DNA of 64,000 nucleotides from Enterovibrio sp. JCM 19048 (GTDB lineage Bacteria; Pseudomonadota; Gammaproteobacteria; Enterobacterales; Vibrionaceae). The notes beneath the pieces were generated by a model. That model made no database searches and had not been told where the DNA came from. It saw nothing but the letters and a program-made list of their open reading frames with translations. The position numbers were made by a program, and so were the translations under genes. The stretch lies in the NCBI GenBank assembly GCA_001310415.1, contig BAXE01000024.1:1-64000 (forward strand). The letters run 5' to 3'. Shown here piece after piece: positions 38,332 through 48,475 of the stretch. Each line of letters starts with the position of its first letter. The first letter of the stretch is position 1.

Positions 38332-39784
38332 ATGGAAATCCAGTTCGACCAGCTTAAGACAGCGGGCAGTAGTACGCCGCTGACAATCGAAAAATGGCAC
38401 ATTACGCCAAACCAGTCATGGGCGGTGTTCAGCACGGAAGGGGATGTGGGTTCTCTGCTGGGCGGCGTACTGTGTGATACCTTGCCTTTCGAAGGCACGT
38501 TGACCAAAAGCGTCGGTAAAATTGTGCAGGTTTCCTTGCGAGAACAGCAAAAACTGCTGGAGCAGGAACTGGCCAATGATGACACGGATTTCCTCGACCG
38601 CATTGATACCGGCACCACGGTACATGATCTTATCTTTGACATGTGCGGCGATGAAACGCTATGCGATACCCTGATTGCCGAGCTTGATCTCGACCACCTG
38701 AAAAACAGTGGATTCCGCGTGCTTTCAACCGGGGAAACCCGCCGTTTGATGCTGGCGCGCGCCTGGCTACCCAGCCGGATTATCTGGTGTTGGACAACCC
38801 GTATGAAGGATGGACGTTGCACACCGCCAGTCACTTTCTACCTACCTTGGCAAACTGGCGGAAGCCGTTCAGATGCTGGTGGTGCTTTCCCGTGAGGCAG
38901 ACATGCCAGATTGGGTCGATAACGTTGCCCTGTTCAGTCAGGGTGAACTGGTTGAGGTGATGAACAAGGCGCGTTGGGATGCCCACCCCGTGATTGCACA
39001 AATCGCTGCCCAATCTGAGCAGCAAAGTGACGAGATGATGGATCTGCTTCGTCGTTACCAACATTCCACGCCGTTCGAGAATCCTATTTTTGCGCTAACA
39101 GACGGACGGGTGGAATACACTGAAAAAACCATTTTTACCGACGTTAACTGGCGTATCAACAAAGGCGAGCACTGGCAAATCAAAGGCCCCAATGGCGCAG
39201 GGAAAAGTACCTTACTGGGTATGATCTTTGGCGATCATCCACAATGCTACAGCAACAATATCCATATCTTTGGCAAACAACGCGGCAGCGGCGAAACCGT
39301 TTGGGAAATCAAAAAGCATATCGGCATGGTTTCTTCGGCGCTACACCTGCAATACCGTGTTAACTGCAAAGCACTGGATGTGATTATCTCCGGCTTCCAT
39401 GACTCCATTGGCCTTTACACCCAGCCCAGCATTCAGGAGCGGAAAATCGCCAATGAATGGCTGGATATCCTCCACATGCGCCAATATGCCAACACCCCGT
39501 TTCGCCGCCTCGACTATGGTCAACAACGCTTGCTGTTAATTGCCCGCGCAATTGTCAAACAGCCAACCTTGTTGATCCTCGATGAACCTTACCAAGGGTT
39601 GGATTTCCTCGGTCGCAGGCTGATGAAACGTACACTGGAAATGATCGCCCGTGAAAACCTCAGCCAGCTTCTTTATGTTTCCCATTACCAGGATGACGAG
39701 CTGGAAAGCATCAAGAATACTCTGACACTGGTGTTTGATGATAGTCAGGAGTGTTATGTGGCAGAGGTTGTTCGAGGGGAGTAA
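38332..39784 (+). CDS. modF: ModF-like tandem ABC ATPase
   Basis: About 484 aa after repair. The second half is a complete ATPase (GPNGAGKSTLLGMIFGDHPQ, RRLDYGQQRLLLIARAIV, LLILDEPYQGLD) and is close to E. coli ModF over GEHWQIKGPNGAGKS, GSGETVWEIKKHIG and SALHLQYRV. The first half is unusual: at the Walker A position it reads STEGDVGSLLGGVL, with no GKS/T, although LSTGETRRLMLARA remains as signature. Two lost bases break it near 38773 and 38815 (YLVLDNPYEGWDVAHRQSL). ModF is linked to molybdate handling by name, but no modABC genes are present, so the role is uncertain. Confidence 0.85.
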
Positions 39785-39793
39785 TTGAACGAA

Positions 39794-39821
39794 CAAGCGG
39801 ATGTTTTATTTCTTCCGCTTG
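39794..39821. other. hairpin between convergent genes
   Basis: CAAGCGGA and TCCGCTTG, perfect 8-bp arms around a T-rich loop, lie between modF and the convergent nuclease gene; there is no T-tract after it. Confidence 0.45.
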
Positions 39822-39884
39822 TGCCGAAGGAACCAAAGTACAAAGGGGTAAAGCTATTTGCCCCAGCCTGATTTGAACGTGATG

Positions 39885-40852
39885 TTAAAGGGATCTTTCA
39901 GCCTCGCTGTGCAAAGCCAATATATGTCCAAGCGCAGTTTCAATTTCGGTCATGGATGCTTCAAATGGCTGCACCGCGATGTTTATTTTAGGTACGGAGA
40001 TTTCAACGTTGACGGATTTGCCTGACTTTACAATGCGAAAGCCTGATGTCTCCAAACCATTAAATTGCGCACGAGCTTGTTCGAAGTTTTCCGCTTGCCC
40101 CAATAGCTGCAACTTGACCGATTTCCCGTAAATTTGGTGGATGATGCGAACCTGCTTATTTGATGGAATCGGGTAGAAGTGAATCCAGTTGTGTCCTGCT
40201 GCGCGTGGCTTTGAAGGCTCTGGATTGAGTTGTGGGAAATTTGCGGCCACGTAAGCGAGATACTGTCGCGCAAACTCAGTCGTCTTCGGACAGATGGTTG
40301 CACAATAGCCGCGGCGGTTTTTATCTATTGCATCTTTGATTGTCTGCGCGCGGTATAAACTGCGTCGGTCACCCTGTGCCAAAAATAAGCCATGATTTCT
40401 TCGTAGGTGATATAAGCATCGTAGCACTCAGCGTTTTTATTGATATAGGCCTTCGGTGCTACCAGGCAGGTTCTGAAATCCTGCCATAAACCTTCATCAA
40501 CACCTTTCTGTCCGCGTCGCTGGTAACGTTCTCCCTGCGCAGGTTGGGCTCCAGCATCAATTTTGTTCTCAATCAGGACAGCTTGGTTGGCGAGATCATC
40601 CAATTGGTAGATAAACACCAAATCTGACTCACCCAACAAAGTATCAACGACAGAATGCCACGCACCGACGATATGGGGGGAAATGGCTTCCTCTTTGACC
40701 CGGCAGACAAACCAGTGTGCAAATGCGTCAGATACATTGAGTTCTTCGAGCACCAGCAAATCGATGTCGCGTTCAGTGATACTTTGGAAGGTGTTGAGGT
40801 TGTGCATTCGGCGGGTTTTTCTCTGAAAATTTGTGTGCGACATATTGTCCAC
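39885..40852 (-). CDS. PD-(D/E)XK nuclease-family protein
   Basis: About 322 aa after repair. ITERDIDLLVLEELNVSDAF, LLGESDLVFIYQLDD and AVLIENKIDAGAQPAQGERY place the catalytic Asp and the ExK motif (IENKID) of a PD-(D/E)XK nuclease in the N-terminal 100 residues, with Gln-x3-Tyr after it. The C-terminal part (HNWIHFYPIPSNK, GFRIVKSGKSVNVEISVP) is a separate beta domain. One loss near 40345 joins the two halves. Stand-alone proteins of this type occur in defence islands and as uncharacterised genes. There is no methyltransferase or helicase nearby. Confidence 0.7.
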
Positions 40853-40931
40853 AATGTCAGGAAAAAATATGCGAAATGAACGACATATTGCATGCTGGAT
40901 GATGAGTGTCTATTTGTTACTGCAAGAAAGA

Positions 40932-40957
40932 AAAGGCCAGCTACAACGCTGGCCTTG
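40932..40957. terminator. bidirectional terminator
   Basis: AAGGCCAGC-tacaac-GCTGGCCTT, perfect 9-bp arms with an A-run on its left, between the LysE gene and the nuclease gene. Confidence 0.75.
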
Positions 40958-40977
40958 GTGATTCACATTCAGACAAA

Positions 40978-41603
40978 TCACTTATCAGTTAACGCAATTT
41001 TCCCTGCCAAACCTACCAGCAATATGCCTGACGACGCTCCAAGCCGCGCGTAAAACGCTGGGATGAAGATGACGCAAAGAGCCAGCTTCCGGCAATAGCG
41101 TAAGAAAGGTTACAGACTGTCGCCGTCACACTGAACAGCACACCCAGCATCAACAACTGTATTTCCGGCGCGGCAGTATTGGCATCAATAAACTGCGGCA
41201 GGAAGGAGAGGAAGAACAGGGCAACTTTCGGGTTGAGCACCGCCACCATCACACCTTGTTTGAACACGTTTTTGGTTTTGGCGTCTGTGGCACTCACAGA
41301 TATGGTCGATTTCCCTTCGTAAGCATTTTTCAGTGCACAAATGCCAAGGTAGAGCAGATAAGCCGCGCCAAGATATTTCACCACAGAAAAAGCGAATGCA
41401 GAGCTGACAATAATCGCGGAAAGGCCAAATACGGCGGCCAGCGTGTGAATAAAGTAGCCAACACCCAGCCCCATTGCAGCGCGTAGTCCCATTTTGAGTT
41501 TCCCCGCCATGGTGTTGGAGACGATGTAAATCACATCCGGCCCCGGGATAAGGTTGATGGACAGTGAAGCAATCACAAAGAGTAAGAGGGTCTGAAGTTC
41601 CAT
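40978..41603 (-). CDS. LysE/RhtB-family amino-acid exporter
   Basis: About 208 aa after repair. LINLIPGPDVIYIVSNTMAG carries the family's N-terminal GPD motif; about six membrane helices follow, with AAMGLGVGYFIHTLAAVFGL and GVMVAVLNPKVALFFLSFLP. One lost base near 41035 spoils the tail, which repaired reads GILLVGLAGKIALTDK. LysE/RhtB proteins export amino acids or homoserine lactones out of the cytosol. The solute cannot be told. Start ATG 41603 follows CAGGAA. Confidence 0.88.
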
Positions 41604-41765
41604 TTCTGTTCCTGTGGCGGTTTAGCGTCAATGTTGGTCGAATATCCTGAACAACACTATCAAAAATGCTCAGTTATTAAACGCTAAAGATAGCCCTATA
41701 GTCTGTTTAACAAAAACGGACATCGATAAATGTGGTGGCGTTTGGATAATTCAGGAGATAGAGAA

Positions 41766-42553
41766 ATGGAAAACTCAACCCAACCCGTGCTGTTTGTTTC
41801 CCACGGCGCCCCGACCATTGCACTCAGCAACAGCCCAGCGGCGCAGTTTTTGTCCACTTTGGGTGAAACGCTTCAAAAGCCCAAAGCGATTGTGGTGTTT
41901 TCGGCTCATCTTGATACCCGCGACAACATCGAGATTTCAGCGGGGCCGTCACCAGAATTAGTGTATGACTTTTATGGTTTTCCACAAAAGCTGTATGAAA
42001 TCGAATATCCAGCAAAGGGAGCACCTGAGCTGGCGGGAAAAATCGCGGGCATGCTGGAAAGCGCCGGGATTGCGGCATCACAAAAGCCTGATCTAGGCTG
42101 GATCATGGCGTCTGGATCCCGCTTTCATTGATGTACCCTGATGCGGATATCCCTGTTGTTGAAGTTTCTATCAGCAGCCGTCTTGGTGCGGCATTCAACT
42201 TCCAACTCGGTGAGGTGCTGGCACCTTTGCGTGAAGAAGGCGTGTTGATGATAGGATCCGGCGGGATCAGCCACAACCTGCGGGAAATCTTTGCATCACC
42301 CCGAGATCCGTCTGGCGTGCAAAAAGTGGAAGTCTTTACCGAATGGGTGGCTGACAAGCTCATCAGTGGCGATTATCAATCCGTCGTTGAATATGAATCT
42401 TCAGCGCCACACGCCAGTTACAATCACCCGACGACAGAGCATTTCTACCCCTTGATGACAGTATTGGGGGCGAGCGGGAATGCGAAGGCTGAGCGTTTAC
42501 ACCACAGTGTGGAATACGATCTGTTGGCGATGGATGCGTATCGTTTTGGCTAA
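41766..42553 (+). CDS. DODA/YgiD-type extradiol ring-cleavage dioxygenase
   Basis: About 262 aa after repair. PVLFVSHGAPTIALSNSPA, AIVVFSAHLDTRDNIEISAG, DHGVWIPLSLMYPDADIPVV, IGSGGISHNLREIF and a final HHSVEYDLLAMDAYRFG match 4,5-DOPA-extradiol-dioxygenase-like proteins of the LigB class; the three metal His positions are the ones in SHG, SAH and DHG. A G lost near 42108 hides the DHGVW motif. Bacterial YgiD opens catecholic substrates, but the physiological one is not known. The gene is divergent from the exporter. Confidence 0.9.
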
Positions 42554-42575
42554 TGGATTGCAGGACAACAGAGCG

Positions 42576-43410
42576 CTAAGACGCATCCACAAAATGTGAC
42601 TGGTAATACTTCGGTGTGACAGCCAGTTTCTTCTTAAAATGGCGTTGAAAGTGGGCTTGGTCAGAAAAGCCCAGTGTCATCGCCACGTCTGCTATCTCTA
42701 ACCCTTCTCTCAGCAATACTTTGGCACGTTTGATTTTCTCATCCATCAAATAGGCATGTGGCGGCAGGCCAAAGCTTTGCCTGAATGCACGGATAAGCTG
42801 GTAGCGGCTCATGCCTGCTTCGTTGGCGAGGTCGTCAAGCTGGTGGAGTTGGGTAAGTTCGTCGAGCATCTTGTCACGCACGCGCAGTACATTGGCTTCT
42901 TTCGCCGTGTCGGGGGTGTTTGTCGTTTCCCGTTGCCAGAAACAAGCCTCGACAAAATCATAGAATGCGACCTGCGCCTGAAGCGGGCTTGTGTCTGAAA
43001 CCAGTGCATTGAACAGAGTGATAAAGCGCGACTGAATATGCGGGTTGCGTTCTACATCATTCATGAATGGGGTGTAATCCTGACTGTATCCGCGCACTTT
43101 ATCGCTCAGGATATCCCGCTGGATTTCGCCCATCCGGAGGGTGTCCGCAAACAACATGCTGTAAGACCAGGTTTCGCCCGTTGGATTACAGGAATGCACA
43201 TCGGCAGGATTATTGTGACAACGTCACCGACTTGAATCGGGTGGTGTCTATTACGGTTTTATATTCAGACCGACCTTGTTCGATAATGCCGAAGGAAAAC
43301 TCATCGTGCGAATGCGCTTCGTAACAGGCGCGGCTTTGGCAGGCGACACGCATTTCCACCCAGGGTAGCAAGGTGCTTTGTTTGAAGTGCGTAGACGTAT
43401 CCTTTTTCAT
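42576..43410 (-). CDS. AraC-family transcriptional regulator
   Basis: About 278 aa after repair. The N-terminal cupin domain includes YEAHSHDEFSFGIIEQG and VVTIIPADVHSCNPTGET; the C-terminal two-HTH domain has LHQLDDLANEAGMSRYQLIR, FRQSFGLPPHAYLMDEKIKR and DVAMTLGFSDQAHFQRHFKK. Two lost bases near 43205-43225 split it. It ends 22 bp from the dioxygenase gene end and lies 8 bp downstream of a LysE-type exporter, the common arrangement for a regulator and the exporter that it controls. Confidence 0.92.
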
Positions 43411-43418
43411 CGCGTGCC

Positions 43419-44012
43419 TTATATCCAGATGATGGCCACGGACAGCGCTAAAACCGTCGCCATGAACCGATTAAACTGGCGCTGTTTCGTGGGATTTTCA
43501 AGCTTGCTGGACAAAATATGCCCAAGCACCGCCCAAAGCCCAATGCTGAAAAGGCAAACCAGCAAAGAAACCACGGTGTAAATCACCAGCCAGCCAGATT
43601 CATCTTCTTTGCCAATCACGTAAATACTTACGCCAGAAAGGGCATAGAGCCACGCTTTGGGGTTGAGCAGTTGGGTAACCGAACCCGTCAGCCAGCCTGA
43701 TTTTGCCTGCTGGCCTTTTTCGAATTTGGACACGGGGGCAGTGAAAATTTTGTAAGCGAGGTAAAGCAAAAACGCACTGCCCAACACCTGCATGGTAGTT
43801 TCAAGGGAAGGGATTAAGGCCAACAGGGATTGCATCACCCCACCGCACAGAACCACCACCAACGCATAAGCAAAGGATGCGGCGATTACATGTTTAATCG
43901 CTTCACGCAGCCCTTGAGTGACCGCGGTGCTGGTCGCCAACAAGTTCACCGGCCCCGGCGTTACTGCACCCACAAAAGCAAACGTGACCATGGCTAGAAA
44001 CACACTGTTCAT
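43419..44012 (-). CDS. LysE-family exporter
   Basis: 197 aa, intact. AFVGAVTPGPVNLLATSTAV has the GPxxL motif of LysE/RhtB exporters; six helices are visible, with LYLAYKIFTAPVSKFEKG as the cytoplasmic loop and TQLLNPKAWLYALSGVSI in the second half. AGGAGA lies 6 bp before the ATG. It is followed by the AraC gene on the same strand, which is probably its regulator. The exported solute is unknown. Confidence 0.9.
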   Translation of the reverse strand: MNSVFLAMVTFAFVGAVTPGPVNLLATSTAVTQGLREAIKHVIAASFAYALVVVLCGGVMQSLLALIPSLETTMQVLGSAFLLYLAYKIFTAPVSKFEKGQQAKSGWLTGSVTQLLNPKAWLYALSGVSIYVIGKEDESGWLVIYTVVSLLVCLFSIGLWAVLGHILSSKLENPTKQRQFNRFMATVLALSVAIIWI

Positions 44013-44142
44013 GACTTTCTCCTATGTAACACGGAGAAATTAGCGCAGGGCAGAGCAGAAGTATTGAATGATATTGCGCCCCTTTGAAGGGTGGAGGGGA
44101 TTTTTATCCTCAAGGCAGAAGCGGACTGTGTGCTCTTGGTTC

Positions 44143-44161
44143 TTCCCCTTTTCAAGGGGAA
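44143..44161. repeat. short palindromic REP-like unit
   Basis: TTCCCCTT-ttc-AAGGGGAA followed by GTTAGATGGGG, a pattern often dispersed in bacterial intergenic regions. Only one copy is in the window. Confidence 0.45.
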
Positions 44162-44239
44162 GTTAGATGGGGTTGGCTTTTGATCTTTGGGACGGCTTTG
44201 TTGTTCGAGAGTATTGGAGTACCTGTCTCTGCAAGCGCG

Positions 44240-44967
44240 CTAAAACTTATACGCCCCGCCTACGCAGATTTGCCAAGCAAGGTCGTTTTGAATCAGCGGG
44301 CTATTCGAATCGTGATGTTCAAACTCTACTTTGGCAATGGCTAACCACTGCTCGGTGATGTCGTAGAGTGAAATTAAACCAGCCTTGTAAATCCAAGTCT
44401 CATCAGCATCAAATTGTACCAAACCGGAAGCGGCAGATTCTTGCGCAGAAACGCTGTAAAGATGCTGCGAGAGTTTTTTGGAGCGGTAATCCACTTCAAC
44501 ATAAGGGGAGAGTACCCACTGATCAAACGGGGTATCAAAAGCGCGACCAAGGTGAAGTTGAATCTCGTAACCGCCGTGAACATTGGTGACATCTTGTAGG
44601 TAGGTGAGGCGTGCGCCAACTGTGCCCACGGAGATGCCAAGATCGGCATTGCCATCACGGTTGTTGATGCCGCGGGGGATGTCATCAAAATCGTCCGATA
44701 CTTCGGCAAAACGCAGGTTGCCCGACAAACCCAACCAAGGGGTGAGTGAGTAATTGGCTAAGCTGCCATCAATAAAGCCGTATTTTCCGTTGTAAAACAA
44801 AGAGGCTCAATGCCAATTTTGGCTCCGTCCGTTGAAAATGCGGATTCGCCGTAGGTCACACCCGCGCCAACAAACGCATAATCCTGGTATTGCTCTTGTG
44901 CCAACACAGGAGCAGACAGTACCAGCAAGGGAATAGACACGCGCATGCCGCGCACAAAATTTTTCAT
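44240..44967 (-). CDS. MipA/OmpV-family outer-membrane protein
   Basis: About 242 aa after repair. A signal peptide (MKNFVRGMRVSIPLLVLSAP, cleavage near LAQ) is followed by beta strands typical of MipA/OmpV: FVGAGVTYGESAFS, GIEPSLFYNGKYGFIDGSLA, NLRFAEVSDDFDDIPRGINN, AGLISLYDITEQW and a C-terminal GGAYKF ending in Phe for outer-membrane insertion. One base is lost near 44800. MipA can scaffold lytic transglycosylase complexes; in others it is only a porin-like barrel. AAAAGGAAG precedes the ATG. Role is otherwise unknown. Confidence 0.85.
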
Positions 44968-45142
44968 GGCTAACTTCCTTTTCCTTTTCGTTTTATAAAA
45001 GAACGGGTAAGTAGCGGTTTTCTTACGTCAGGGTGGGGTTGTAGTGGTCAACTAATTCCGGGCGGTAAGTTAAGCCGATTCTCGCTTCCTCCGAAAATCC
45101 GCCTCCACAAGCACTCAGTGCCAGAGCATGCATGACTTCTGA

Positions 45143-45307
45143 ATCGATACCCATATCGCAAACAGTGACTTTCCTGTTGCACAGAGCTATTTGGCTGATT
45201 TTAATCAATGGATTGCAGCGTTGAGTGGCTTCCTTATCCCGACTGATGACGTCGAAGCAATGACAGCTAAAGCCAATGAAGCGATTGAAGAGCTTAATGC
45301 GATGTAA
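45143..45307 (+). pseudogene. possible C-terminal remnant of a lost gene
   Basis: On the plus strand, before the membrane protein gene, an open stretch without start codon reads ..IANSDFPVAQSYLADFNQ and WIAALSGFLIPTDDVEAMTA, ending with EAIEELNAM and a TAA at 45305. Composition and amphipathic helices look like a true protein end, as in a periplasmic solute-binding protein. It follows a stop at 45140 and has no upstream partner, so it may be a relic. A 61-codon minus frame at 45023-45208 overlaps it; only one, or neither, is real. Confidence 0.3.
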
Positions 45308-45354
45308 GCAATATCTGCATTGCCTTTAGGCGCGTAATCTCAGGGAGACCGGTT

Positions 45355-46032
45355 GTGGTGAAAATGACAGAAAGCCAATGGATGCTGCTTTTTATGTCAC
45401 TGCTGCTGGTCTCTTTTCTTTATTGGTTTGGGCTTCAATCCAAAGTGGGCGAATGTATTCTGTTGACCATTCTTGGTTGCGGCACCCCGGCTTACCTTTG
45501 TTACTTCCTTAAACGACTCTGCCCGCAACGGTCACCATCCTTTGTCCTCGCTATCGCAGCTGTGACAGTGATTAGCCTGCAGGCATTGATGGCGATATTT
45601 TACGGAAGGGGAGGCGATACCATTGGAGTATTGACGGCTTTTACTTTCTTGGCGGTTTTACTGTTGTTGGGGATGGTCTTCGCAGCCACATCTAAAGATC
45701 TCTATCCTGTCATTATCAAACATCCCATATTCTCATCCGCCGCGCTGATTTTTGGCGCCATTCTGGCGGTTATCTTTAAAATTCCTCACGCCATTGGCAG
45801 CATCATTCTTCTGGCTGTGCAAGATAAATCGATTTCGCTGCAATGGTATGAGCCACTCTCGCTTATTTTTCTGGTTCAACTATTACTGGCGGGTTTCCTC
45901 TTGCCTTGGTGGGTGGGAATGGCGTGGATAACGAAAAAGCGGGAAACGAAAATGTCGCTATCCGTTCTTACTGCCATGGGGATTAATGGTTTAGTCGGTG
46001 CCATGACAGTGTTCGCACTGTATTTCCGATGA
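45355..46032 (+). CDS. multi-spanning membrane protein of unknown function
   Basis: About 225 aa, intact. Six or seven hydrophobic helices, including WMLLFMSLLLVSFLYWFG, AIAAVTVISLQALMAIFY, LTAFTFLAVLLLLGMVFAA and LIFLVQLLLAGFLLPWWVGM, alternate with short charged loops. There is no motif that identifies a transporter family. AGGGAG lies about 7 bp before GTG 45355; ATG 45364 is an alternative start. It is a single gene. Confidence 0.6.
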   Translation: MVKMTESQWMLLFMSLLLVSFLYWFGLQSKVGECILLTILGCGTPAYLCYFLKRLCPQRSPSFVLAIAAVTVISLQALMAIFYGRGGDTIGVLTAFTFLAVLLLLGMVFAATSKDLYPVIIKHPIFSSAALIFGAILAVIFKIPHAIGSIILLAVQDKSISLQWYEPLSLIFLVQLLLAGFLLPWWVGMAWITKKRETKMSLSVLTAMGINGLVGAMTVFALYFR

Positions 46033-46036
46033 ATGG

Positions 46037-46061
46037 TTTGCGGTACTGAAATACCGCAAAA
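46037..46061. terminator. bidirectional terminator
   Basis: GCGGTA-ctgaaa-TACCGC with flanking TTT and AAA, between the convergent membrane protein and ABC-F genes. Confidence 0.65.
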
Positions 46062-46100
46062 CCAAGCCAGACTTTTACCCAGCTTGGCTTGCTTACGTCC

Positions 46101-47669
46101 TCAAATCTCAATCTGTCTCACTACCCCTGATTCCTCCGCAAATTCGCCATCGTGGCTAATCAAAATAAACCCGCCCCGATAGGCATTCAGCGCCTGAGCG
46201 AGCATGATTTTTGAATCAAGATCCAGATGGTTATCGGGTTCATCGAGCAGCAGGAGAGATTGGGTTGGCTGGTGGCTGACGATCAGCATTGCGAGCTTCA
46301 TTTTCTCGCCGCCGCTGAGCATATTTCCTTTCCGAAATACGCTATCACGGCGAAAACCGATGCCTGCCAATAACGTTCTTGCATCGCTTTCGATCATGCC
46401 TTTGCAGTGGTGCAGTATGTTCTCCAAGGCTGATAGGTTGGGGTTAATTGCGCCAAAATGTTGATCGAGGTAGTAGAGCGGTGTGTTGACCTGCAATTCG
46501 CCACTGTTGAGCGTTAATTCCCCAAGAATGGTTTTGAGCAGGGTAGATTTTCCGCTGCCGTTTTTGCCCGTCAGGTGCACTTTGTCGTTGGCGAAAATCT
46601 GGAGCGTGATGGGCGCTTTGCATCCAAACGGCAACACGCCATCCAGTATGGAAATCACTTTGCGCGAACGGCTTTGGCTGTCTGCCAGATGAATTTTCTG
46701 GTTTTTGAGCTGTTCTTTTCTCGACTTGAGCGCCTGTTCTTTCTCGTTCAAGTGAGCTTGCCGGAGGTGCTCATTTTTGTTGCGGTTTGATGCGCGGGCG
46801 GTCGCTTTGTCTTTCATTGCATCCATCAGGATTTTGGGTTGCGCCCCTGTTTTGCGCAGTTTGTTGCCTTGGGCGGCGCGTTGCTCGGCTTTCTCGCGGT
46901 TCCGTTGGGCTTGCTCTTCAAGCTGCTTCTTCTGCTTGTCGATGTGGTTTAACTGACGCTCGACAGCCTGCAGTTCAGTACGCTTTCTCTCTGCATAGAA
47001 GTCGTAGTTCCCGCCAAAGACTTGTAGCCCGAGGCTGGATAACTCCCATATCTCCTCGACTTCACGAAGCAGTTCCCTGTCGTGGCTGATAAGGAGGATT
47101 GCGCCGGCATATGCCCGCATGGACGCTGTCAGCCACTGTTTGCCTTCTGCATCTAGGTGGTTGGAGGGTTCATCGAGGATAAGGAGTTCTGCATCGGTTC
47201 CGAACAGTTGCCAAAGCTGTAAGCGGGTCAATTGACCGCCGCTGAGTTTGGCGCAGGGGAAGTGCGGCTCTGGTGACAACCCCATGTCTGTAAGTTGCTG
47301 CGCTAAGCGGGTTGTAAAGTCCCAGTTATCGCCCACTGTCTGAAACCAGTGCTCGGCACAATCGCCGGATTCAATGTGTTTGAGAGCTTCCAGAATGCGG
47401 TCTTTTCCCAGGTACTGAGCGATGGTGTGTTGGCTCTCAAGCAGTTGAGAGGGCTGCTGGCGATATACAGCGACGGATGTTGGCGGCGTGACGGAACCGC
47501 TGGATGGTGTCAGCTCGCCACTCAAGATTGAAGCAAGAACGGATTTGCCCGCGCCATTTCGGCCAACCAAACCCACTCGTTTCTTGGTCATGGTGCAGGA
47601 AAGGTGTTGGAACAGTGTCTCGCCATTGTCGAATTGATGGCTGATGTGAAGCGCGCGTAAAACTGGCAT
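46101..47669 (-). CDS. ABC-F family ATPase
   Basis: 522 aa, intact. Two nucleotide-binding domains with Walker A GRNGAGKSVLASIL and GKNGSGKSTLLKTIL, signatures KLSGGQLTRLQLW and MLSGGEKMKLAML, and Walker B LLILDEPSNHLD and LLLLDEPDNHLD. A charged linker (about 245-340) lies between them, and there are no membrane helices, which is the ABC-F layout. Such proteins act on ribosomes, some giving drug resistance. AGGAGG 6 bp before ATG 47669 settles the start; a longer reading from 47696 does not have it. The specific subgroup cannot be told. Confidence 0.9.
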   Translation of the reverse strand: MPVLRALHISHQFDNGETLFQHLSCTMTKKRVGLVGRNGAGKSVLASILSGELTPSSGSVTPPTSVAVYRQQPSQLLESQHTIAQYLGKDRILEALKHIESGDCAEHWFQTVGDNWDFTTRLAQQLTDMGLSPEPHFPCAKLSGGQLTRLQLWQLFGTDAELLILDEPSNHLDAEGKQWLTASMRAYAGAILLISHDRELLREVEEIWELSSLGLQVFGGNYDFYAERKRTELQAVERQLNHIDKQKKQLEEQAQRNREKAEQRAAQGNKLRKTGAQPKILMDAMKDKATARASNRNKNEHLRQAHLNEKEQALKSRKEQLKNQKIHLADSQSRSRKVISILDGVLPFGCKAPITLQIFANDKVHLTGKNGSGKSTLLKTILGELTLNSGELQVNTPLYYLDQHFGAINPNLSALENILHHCKGMIESDARTLLAGIGFRRDSVFRKGNMLSGGEKMKLAMLIVSHQPTQSLLLLDEPDNHLDLDSKIMLAQALNAYRGGFILISHDGEFAEESGVVRQIEI

Positions 47670-47947
47670 AAATTGCCTCCTGTGTAACAGGGACAACAGC
47701 CGTAGCCGGGAAATATTCTATGATGCGTTCAATGCTGACCGTTGCGCCAAAATGGCGTGATTTGACCCGATTGTGGTTGCCAGCAAAGAATGATCGGAAA
47801 GTGAGCTACGCCTACTAACCCTGTGTATCCAAAAATAAAATGAAAGATGGATGACAGGTTTAGTTGTTCATTTCGGCGTAATCTCCTGGGGAAGTGATGG
47901 CCAATGTTAGTCGGCGGAACGTGAGAAAGTCAATTTCAGGGTGTGCA

Positions 47948-48415
47948 TTATGCCGCGTATACCACTTCAAACCGTTCCAGTACCAACAAGATATCTTCGC
48001 GCATCTCAATGCCTAGCTCTTCGCATTCCCTGCTGAAAAATGCCCAATGGGCTTCTCGCCACCATTCGTAGCTTTTATCGCCTTCACCCTCGGCGGCTGC
48101 AAATTCGGCGGTCACTTCATTGAAAGGGCAGGTTGATACGTCGGTGATTTCAATAATGCAATGGGGTGTGCCGTTCCAGTCGGTGACAACGTGCAGGTGG
48201 CCGGTTTCTGGGCGTTCTTCGCCTTCCTGGCTGTACCAAATGTCCATGCTGCAACTGGCGCGTTTTTCGCCCTGTTTGATGAGCTGGGCACAAAGGTTGG
48301 CATTGTATTCGTCCGCGCAGAAATAGTCGGCGGAAAAGCGGGTGTATTGTCGGCGCTGTTCAGGCGACAGGGTATTGAGAAAGGTATCGAGGTACTGTTG
48401 GGCGCGGGCATCCAT
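47948..48415 (-). CDS. ASCH-domain protein
   Basis: 155 aa, intact. GEKRASCSMDIWYSQEGEER, WNGTPHCIIEITDVSTCPFN and EGDKSYEWWREAHWAFFSRE are typical of the ASCH/PUA-like fold in its longer YhfF-like form. ASCH proteins bind or modify RNA, or act on modified nucleosides. It lies just after mtlR on the same strand (60 bp), but a functional link with mannitol use is not evident. Confidence 0.85.
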   Translation of the reverse strand: MDARAQQYLDTFLNTLSPEQRRQYTRFSADYFCADEYNANLCAQLIKQGEKRASCSMDIWYSQEGEERPETGHLHVVTDWNGTPHCIIEITDVSTCPFNEVTAEFAAAEGEGDKSYEWWREAHWAFFSRECEELGIEMREDILLVLERFEVVYAA

Positions 48416-48475
48416 GCGTTTCTATCCTGATAATGAGTCGCCGCGCAGTATATCGACTCATCTGTTTTTCCGTCG

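Noticed and set aside
45023-45208. 61-codon minus-strand frame
   Set aside because: No family, overlaps the more protein-like plus-strand remnant; possibly also a relic but unsupported.
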